From Chloroflexi bacterium HGW-Chloroflexi-6 (lineage in GTDB: Bacteria; Chloroflexota; Anaerolineae; Anaerolineales; Villigracilaceae): a stretch of DNA of 64,000 bases. The position numbers were made by a program, and so were the translations under genes. Position 1 is the stretch's first letter. Every line of letters starts with the position of its first letter. Of this stretch, positions 58,842-64,000 are shown in pieces. The DNA lies in contig PHBU01000004.1 in the NCBI GenBank assembly GCA_002840685.1, positions 1 through 64,000 of the forward strand. The letters run 5' to 3'. Under the pieces are notes generated by a model that saw only the letters and a list, made by a program, of their open reading frames with translations, made no database searches and was not told the origin of the DNA.

Positions 58842-60596
58842 TTACTTTCCAACGACTACCTGGCTGCGCGCGCGAAGTTCTGAAAGCTTCTGGCGCAGAT
58901 TGGCCAGGGTGGTTTCGGCTTTGCCGATGCGTTCACGCTCGCTACCGACGTAGCGGGTGTAAGGGGCAACGCCATTTTTCAGGCGGGCGACGGCATTTTC
59001 GCTCTCATTGCTGAATTGTGTCGTCAGGGCATGGAGCAGATTGGTGCGCAAGGTGAGCATCTTCTCTTTAAATTTATCTTTGGCCTGCTTGCGCTTGAAG
59101 GGGATTACGAAAAATCCCAGGACGGCCAGAGTGCTGGCGGCCAGGATGCCGGTAATATCCAGGCTGGACGATGCGACAGCAACGGCGACCAGCGTGCCCA
59201 GCCCTACCGCGCCGACTTCGAGCAGGGCGGTTTGGGCCACGGCGGTTTCGACGCTGGCAGCCAGTTCGCTGGCTTCTTTGTTGCGATCGTAGCTCTCGAC
59301 AATCGTTTGGACGGTTTTGCCAACGGTGTCGATCAGTTCGCGCCGGCGGGTATCACGCGGCCCATAACTTTCTCCAACCATGTGCTCAAGGTTCTGTGCC
59401 CGGCGGCGCTGCACATAGCTCATCACCTGCTGCCATTCGTGCAGATCTTTTTGCACCAGCCAATCGATCAGCCGCTGAACCTGATCTTCGATCTGCTGCG
59501 GGACGTTGGCCAGAACCTGCTTTTCGAACTCGGCCCTCACCCTGTCGCCGCGCACCAGGTTCTGGACGTTGGTCAGGCGCATGGTGCTGTCGAAGAAATC
59601 GAGCCCGCGCTGTTCAAGACGGTGCAGGATATTCTCGATCTCGGCCAGGCGTGGAGAAAGTTCGCTTTGCAGTTCACGCTCATAATTTTTGATAACAGTT
59701 TCCAGGGATTCCGCGGTTAATTTATCTTCATTCAGGGCTTCTGATTGGCTGGATAGATTTTGTTGAGCCTGTTCGCCGAGATGTTCGGCCACACCGAGCG
59801 GATTATTAAACTTGAGTTGCAGGCGTGCTGTGTCATCGAGGGTGGCACTGATGAACTTTTCAAGATCATCCAAGCGGCTGGCGCTCCGCAGACGAGTCCG
59901 TTCTTCGGGGTCTGCTTCGGATGTGGCGCGTTGCGCCAATTTCGCGGAGACCGGAAACAACTGGGGCTGATCGCCAAGGATCTGGGTGGCGTGTTTTAAG
60001 ATAAAGCTGCGAACTTCTTGAAGGGCCGCGTCATCTTCGAAAATGTCCACTTTGTTCAGAACAAAGACAACTTTCTTGCCCCAGGTTAAAATGCGTTCGA
60101 GGAACTGGCGCTCGCTTTCGGTCAGAGGATGATCGGCAGATGTGATGAACAAAACCAGGTCGCTGCGAGGCATAAACTCATCGGTCAATTGCTCATGATG
60201 ACGGATGATGGCGTTCGTTCCCGGCGTGTCAACAATATTCAGTTCTTTTAGCAGTGGAAGGGGGTAAGTATAGATCGCATAACTCTCGTCGACAACTTGC
60301 TCTGCGGGCTGTTCGCCCCACTTGACCAGGGTAACGCGCGATGTGGTGGGGGTGCTGCCTTCGGTCAGGACTTTTTTCCCGAGCAAGGCATTGATCAGGG
60401 CGCTTTTGCCCGCGTTGAACTCACCTGCGACGACAATCAGAAATAGCTCATCCAATTGCAGGATGGCTTTTTGCAAACTGTCCAGGGCTTCGCGCGGCAG
60501 GTCAAACTCTGTCAGGGCAAGTTGGAACCCGGCCAGCGCTTCTTTTTCTTCGCGCAGAAATTGGGCTTGCTGATCAGTGAGTACAGATTGGCGCAT
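58842..60596 (-). CDS. Bacterial dynamin-like GTPase
   Basis: A 584-residue protein of the dynamin superfamily, which binds and remodels membranes. G1 is VVAGEFNAGKSALINALLG (about 53-71). G2 Thr is in STPTTSRVTLV, G3 is LNIVDTPGTNAI, and G4 is VFVLNKVDIF. A long helical stalk follows, and a hydrophobic hairpin near LEVGAVGLGTLVAVAVASSS (about 455-510) could be the membrane paddle. A final coiled coil ends it. The ATG at 60596 has a GAGGAG site. It lies 60 bp after clpB in the leftward direction, so a membrane-stress role is plausible. Confidence 0.93.
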   Translation of the reverse strand: MRQSVLTDQQAQFLREEKEALAGFQLALTEFDLPREALDSLQKAILQLDELFLIVVAGEFNAGKSALINALLGKKVLTEGSTPTTSRVTLVKWGEQPAEQVVDESYAIYTYPLPLLKELNIVDTPGTNAIIRHHEQLTDEFMPRSDLVLFITSADHPLTESERQFLERILTWGKKVVFVLNKVDIFEDDAALQEVRSFILKHATQILGDQPQLFPVSAKLAQRATSEADPEERTRLRSASRLDDLEKFISATLDDTARLQLKFNNPLGVAEHLGEQAQQNLSSQSEALNEDKLTAESLETVIKNYERELQSELSPRLAEIENILHRLEQRGLDFFDSTMRLTNVQNLVRGDRVRAEFEKQVLANVPQQIEDQVQRLIDWLVQKDLHEWQQVMSYVQRRRAQNLEHMVGESYGPRDTRRRELIDTVGKTVQTIVESYDRNKEASELAASVETAVAQTALLEVGAVGLGTLVAVAVASSSLDITGILAASTLAVLGFFVIPFKRKQAKDKFKEKMLTLRTNLLHALTTQFSNESENAVARLKNGVAPYTRYVGSERERIGKAETTLANLRQKLSELRARSQVVVGK

Positions 60597-60674
60597 GGGC
60601 TTCTCCTCGAAAAATGCAATCTGCTTGCTGTTCTTGGAATTCTGGCGGGATGGGTATGGTTGACCGAACACCGT

Positions 60675-60935
60675 TCAATGCTTTTCTTCTTTCATTGTCG
60701 ATGCTCTGGCTTTTCTTGCCTGCCATCTATTATAAGCATCCTCAATTTTTTCTGCAGTATGGCTATCGCATGCGACCAGCGGCTGGCTTTTATCGGGCAC
60801 GATTTGGCCGCCAGGGCTGGTCACAGCACAATCCAGTAGTTTGCCGTCTGGGCTATACACTGCAAGAATACTGAAGACTTTTGCGCAGACGATGCAGCCG
60901 TGGGTTTCTGCGATATTATTATTCTTAGAAGACAT
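60675..60935 (-). CDS. Small Cys-containing protein of unknown function
   Basis: An 86-residue soluble protein. CIVCAKVF (about residues 14-21) gives a CxxC, with two further Cys in LLDCAVTSPGG and LVACDSHTAEKIEDAYNRW. Four Cys and one His could bind zinc or a cluster, but the spacing fits no motif I know. It has a GGGAG site and precedes the dynamin gene by 78 bp on the same strand. Confidence 0.65.
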   Translation of the reverse strand: MSSKNNNIAETHGCIVCAKVFSILAVYSPDGKLLDCAVTSPGGQIVPDKSQPLVACDSHTAEKIEDAYNRWQARKARASTMKEEKH

Positions 60936-61017
60936 AGGAAGCTCCCAAAATACCCGTTTATTCTGTTTTTCAGATCGAGCTACTGGCGTAACTCTTTAAT
61001 AAGCATACTACGCTTTG

Positions 61018-62148
61018 CTAGCAGATGGGTAACCAGACGGTGAAGGTGGAACCATTTCCGGGTTCGCTCTTCACCTCGATTCGTCCGCCGTTGGCTTCTG
61101 TCAGTTTCTGACTGACGGTCAACCCCAACCCGATGCCTTTGGGTTTTGTGGTAAAGAGAGGCTCAAAGAGATTCTCTACATTTTCGGGTGTGATGCCTGT
61201 GCCGGTATCTGAGATGGAAATTGCCACCATATTGCCCTTTTTCTTTGCAGCCAGGGTTATTTTTCCGCCATTGTTCATCGCCTGGCAGGCATTGAGCACC
61301 AGGTTGCCGAGTACCTGGGTTACCTGATATGGGTCAACATAAATGGCAGGTAAATTTTCGGGGATTTTGAGTGTCACGTCAACATTTTCGGCAGCCGGAA
61401 AGCGTTCCAGCGTGCGTTGGACAAGATCGGACACAGTAACTGATTCTGCATCTATGGAATTTACAGATTTAACGCGCGAGAAATCGAGCAAGTCACTGAT
61501 AATTTTGTCCGCGTTATGGGTTTCGAGCTCGATGATGGCGAGATACTCCTTAATCTGTGCATCTGCATCCGGCTGGATGTTTTTTAAGTAATAGATGGCG
61601 TTGTTGATAACGCCCAGCGGATTGCGCAGTTCGTGGCCTAAACTTCCGGCCATTTGCCCCAGCACGGCCAGTTTTTCCTTGCGTAAGAGCTTTTCCTGGG
61701 CATTGCGCAGTTCATTTGTGCGTTCTTCGACGCGCTTTTCGAGTTCGGTATTCAGCAGTTGCAGCGCGGCTTCCGCCTGTTTGCGGGCGGTTATATCCCG
61801 AATATTGCATTGGATTACTTTTTCATCACCCACCTGGTAAACATTGCTAACGAATTCAACCTGTATAAGCCGGCCGGCCTTTGTTTTGAGCGGCAGATCT
61901 TCATAGCGAATGTATTCATTTTCCTGCAGGGCCTCGAAGGCTTCTTTGCTGGCCTTAATATCCCTGAATGCGCCGACTTCCCAGAGCTTTTTTTTGAGGA
62001 ATTCTTTGCGTGAATAGCCCAGCATTTTTTCTAAATAGGGGTTGACATCTTCGATCATGCCGGTTCTGGCATCCAATATTAATATCCCATCCTGGGCAGC
62101 TTCAAATAGGCGGCGGTACCGAAGCTCTGAATCTCTCAATATTTGCAT
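61018..62148 (-). CDS. PAS histidine kinase
   Basis: A protein of about 376 residues. The PAS domain (about 5-120) is nearly identical to PAS 1 of the HD-GYP protein at 54122 (YRRLFEAAQDGILIL, KKLWEVGAFRDI, GRLIQVEFVSNVY). The HisKA domain has LGHELRNPLGVINNAIYYLK, with the phosphoacceptor His. The HATPase region shows the N-box VLNACQAMNN and the G1 ISDTGTGITPENVENLF. It lacks membrane helices and a receiver domain, and no response regulator is adjacent. The start is uncertain: the frame is open to 62355 through the two-hairpin element, and ATG codons at 62148 and 62277 are candidates. Confidence 0.9.
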   Translation of the reverse strand: MQILRDSELRYRRLFEAAQDGILILDARTGMIEDVNPYLEKMLGYSRKEFLKKKLWEVGAFRDIKASKEAFEALQENEYIRYEDLPLKTKAGRLIQVEFVSNVYQVGDEKVIQCNIRDITARKQAEAALQLLNTELEKRVEERTNELRNAQEKLLRKEKLAVLGQMAGSLGHELRNPLGVINNAIYYLKNIQPDADAQIKEYLAIIELETHNADKIISDLLDFSRVKSVNSIDAESVTVSDLVQRTLERFPAAENVDVTLKIPENLPAIYVDPYQVTQVLGNLVLNACQAMNNGGKITLAAKKKGNMVAISISDTGTGITPENVENLFEPLFTTKPKGIGLGLTVSQKLTEANGGRIEVKSEPGNGSTFTVWLPIC

Positions 62149-62281
62149 GGTTACGTGCTCAGCTTTCTTGGCTGTGCTCTTGATGGCGCGCCAGTTTTGT
62201 CTTTCTGGTTTTTTACTCTCTGTATGTCTGTTTTTATTTAGCCGGCTGAGGCAAATGCGCGAAGGAACGCTTATCATTATC

Positions 62282-62347
62282 TTATAACGAAATGCCCATG
62301 GTTTGCATCCATCGACCAGGCAGTATGTTTCTCCCCCAGTTGGGGGA
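62282..62347 (-). repeat. Two-hairpin intergenic element, copy 3
   Basis: The most diverged copy. Hairpin 1 keeps its pairing with changed bases (TGCC..TGGT with ACCAGGCA, two bulged bases). Hairpin 2 is TCCCCCA-GT-TGGGGGA. The loop motif GGATG on the leftward strand is kept in all three copies. It lies upstream of the PAS kinase. Confidence 0.65.
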
Positions 62348-62402
62348 TGTCTCATTGGTTTGCGTTGTGCGGGTGCGATATTATGCGTTATCGCCTGGAT
62401 TC

Positions 62403-62442
62403 AAAACATACCCCGGAGCAATACCTCGGGGTATGTTTTTTT
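62403..62442 (-). terminator. Terminator after the solute-binding protein gene
   Basis: AAAACATACCCCG (62403-62415) pairs with CGGGGTATGTTTT (62427-62439). It lies 29 bp after the gene's stop. T- and A-rich flanks allow action in both directions. Confidence 0.85.
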
Positions 62443-62471
62443 ATTGATGGTTTTAGGTGTGGCGTTGTGAA

Positions 62472-64000
62472 CTACTCGGCGGCCACGGTCACATTCACAA
62501 CCAGAATGCAAAGCGTCTTGCTGCCCGAGACGATTGCCCATTTGGTGTTGTAAATGCCGGGTGTGGGTGGGGCAAGCATATCCACAATGATTTTTATGCT
62601 TTCGCCGTCTTTGATGGTTTCAGCAAAGTCATAAACATCTTTCTCGTGCATCGCGGTTCCGCTGATATATCTGTAATCGAACGAATCTGATGCCCAATCT
62701 GTTCCGCTGATATTCTTGACCGTCCAGACTGCATCAAACGAACTCTTAACTGTGACTGAATCTCTGGGCGCAGTCAGGGTCACCTGGCAGTAGTTCCCGG
62801 AAGGCGGCTGAACGGTTGACGGCGGGGTTTCTGCCTCTGACTGGGTTGTGATGCCGACCCAGATCGTCTGACCGAAGCGCCTGCCATCGATATTTTCAAT
62901 CTGCCAGAAACCTTGATAGGTGAACGCCTCCTGCGGGGCGATCAGGGTTACGCTCAGATCAATCGTTTGGCCTGGGCTTACATTGCCTGAGATATTGACC
63001 GGCTGGCCGTTCATTTGTGCGCCGGCAACATTCCCATAAGCATAGATCAAGCGGTATTTGGGCGTCCAGGTGCAAGTTCCTGTGTTTTGAACCCGCCAGG
63101 TTTTTACAAAACCGTCTCCAGGTTTGACGAAGGGTGGGCTTTTCATGTTGTTGTCGGGGTAGGTGACATCCGCGACAAATTTCATTCCGTCCCAGCATGC
63201 GGGCGGGGTAGCCGTTGAGATGGGCGGAAGTGCTGTGGGGGCGGGCTGGTTGGTGGGGCGTGGGGTGGGCAGAACATCGGTAACATCGCTCTGAATATAC
63301 TGTTGAATAAGGCTGAGCATCGTTCCGTCTGTCAGCATATCATTCATGACCCGGTCGATCTCCGCTTTCAGGCGCGGTGTTTCCAGGCGCATGGCAATCG
63401 CCAGGTCTTGCTGCTCGAAACCCTTGCCAACGATTTTTAGACCTTCATACTGGGCGTTGTAATGCCTGGCGGTTGCTTGCCCGATAACGATCAGGTCAAC
63501 CCGTTTTGCCTGTAGATCTCGTATGGCTTCATCGGACTGCGTGTAGCTCAGCAGGTTATCAGCGTTCATCAGCCCGGTATCCACCAGCCGGGTTTGTAGC
63601 ATGCTCTCGTAGGTGCTGCCGCGCTGGACTCCCACGCGAAAGGCCGCCAGTTGATTGAAATCGTTGATGCTCGACATCGAATCGCTTCTGGCTAAAATGG
63701 CGGTTTGGTTGACATAATAAACGGGTGAAAAGGCCATGTGGCTGGCGCGTTCAGGGGTAATCGAGACCGCAGCAACGGCCAGGTCGATCTGGTCGATTTG
63801 CAGTGCGCCGGGAAGTCCTTCAAAGCTGAAGTTTTGAACTTCAATCGGGATGTTCAGTCGCCTGCCGATTTCCTCGATCAAAGCCATGTCAAAGCCAACA
63901 ACCTGGAAGTTGGAATCGACAGATGCAAAGGGTGGATAATCCCAGGCTGTGCCGATTACGATTTTGTTATTGGCCACAATCCGATCCCAAACGGGATCGC
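62472..64000 (-). CDS. Solute-binding protein with NBR1-type Ig domains, N-terminus outside the window
   Basis: At least 509 residues; the frame is open to the window edge, so the signal peptide and start are missing. The first 235 visible residues are a family 3 extracellular solute-binding domain (NNKIVIGTAWDYPPFASVDS, GFDMALIEEIGRRLNIPIEV), of the kind that binds amino acids. A Pro/Thr linker follows (TPRPTNQPAPTALPP). An NBR1-like Ig domain comes next (GFVKTWRVQNTGTCTWTPKY ... FGQTIWVGI), and a second, similar beta domain ends the protein. These Ig domains are common on the surface of Chloroflexota. No permease gene is in view. Confidence 0.9.
   Translation of the reverse strand, partial: DPVWDRIVANNKIVIGTAWDYPPFASVDSNFQVVGFDMALIEEIGRRLNIPIEVQNFSFEGLPGALQIDQIDLAVAAVSITPERASHMAFSPVYYVNQTAILARSDSMSSINDFNQLAAFRVGVQRGSTYESMLQTRLVDTGLMNADNLLSYTQSDEAIRDLQAKRVDLIVIGQATARHYNAQYEGLKIVGKGFEQQDLAIAMRLETPRLKAEIDRVMNDMLTDGTMLSLIQQYIQSDVTDVLPTPRPTNQPAPTALPPISTATPPACWDGMKFVADVTYPDNNMKSPPFVKPGDGFVKTWRVQNTGTCTWTPKYRLIYAYGNVAGAQMNGQPVNISGNVSPGQTIDLSVTLIAPQEAFTYQGFWQIENIDGRRFGQTIWVGITTQSEAETPPSTVQPPSGNYCQVTLTAPRDSVTVKSSFDAVWTVKNISGTDWASDSFDYRYISGTAMHEKDVYDFAETIKDGESIKIIVDMLAPPTPGIYNTKWAIVSGSKTLCILVVNVTVAAE

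Noticed and set aside
1..64000. CRISPR arrays, insertion sequences, rRNA genes
   Set aside because: No regularly spaced identical repeats, no transposase genes with terminal repeats, and no rRNA sequence were found.

Overview
The window looks like chromosomal DNA from an anaerobic or facultative member of the Chloroflexota, probably class Anaerolineae. Evidence: NBR1-type Ig domains and SH3 domains on secreted proteins, PAS-rich signalling proteins, plsX-fabF without the usual fab neighbours, a Nuo/Nfn-type soluble redox complex, and many small stress proteins. The assignment rests on gene content and protein style only; there is no rRNA here.

Region 1 (1-8191) is the end of an integrated element. 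A leftward block encodes DnaB (cut by the window edge), a winged-helix replication protein, a six-copy iteron-like array, a ribbon-helix-helix-like protein, ParA, an SH3 lipoprotein, membrane and FtsK-like proteins and small DNA-binding proteins. It is divided from a rightward XRE repressor by a palindrome-rich divergent promoter, as in a phage or ICE lysogeny switch. A large serine recombinase closes the element next to host genes.

Region 2 (8231-22870) is housekeeping: a small membrane protein, a class A beta-lactamase-like hydrolase, plsX, fabF, a NERD-like protein, a YgjP-type metalloprotein, a methyltransferase, a PAS-SGDEF diguanylate cyclase, a two-gene amino-acid/opine oxidase (an HcnAB-like fusion plus an HcnC-like subunit), rho, a LysM-M23 peptidase and a monofunctional birA.

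Region 3 (22959-34566) is the most unusual part. A NarL-type regulator and a NarX-type kinase flank a small protein whose fold pattern recurs at the N-terminus of a TPR protein further on. After a terminator and about 750 nt of C-poor, G/T-rich DNA comes a six-gene rightward cluster: a MraZ-like AbrB protein, a GH25 muramidase with SH3 domains but no signal peptide, a P-loop NTPase, the TPR protein, a membrane protein and an unknown protein. This is the best candidate for an undescribed system.

Region 4 (34594-44901): gyrA, tRNA-Pro(CGG), and a five-gene operon (NuoE-, NuoF-, NuoG-, NfnA- and NfnB-like) plus a ferredoxin, most simply read as an electron-bifurcating transhydrogenase.

Region 5 (45073-64000) holds mostly leftward membrane and stress genes: DUF2202, DedA, rhomboid, superoxide dismutase, an RNase II/R enzyme, a B12 radical SAM enzyme, two paralogous 'GPGEAK' proteins, small basic proteins, an HD-GYP phosphodiesterase, ClpB, a dynamin-like GTPase, a PAS histidine kinase and a solute-binding protein cut by the right edge. 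Three copies of a two-hairpin intergenic element lie upstream of leftward genes here and may mark a shared regulon.
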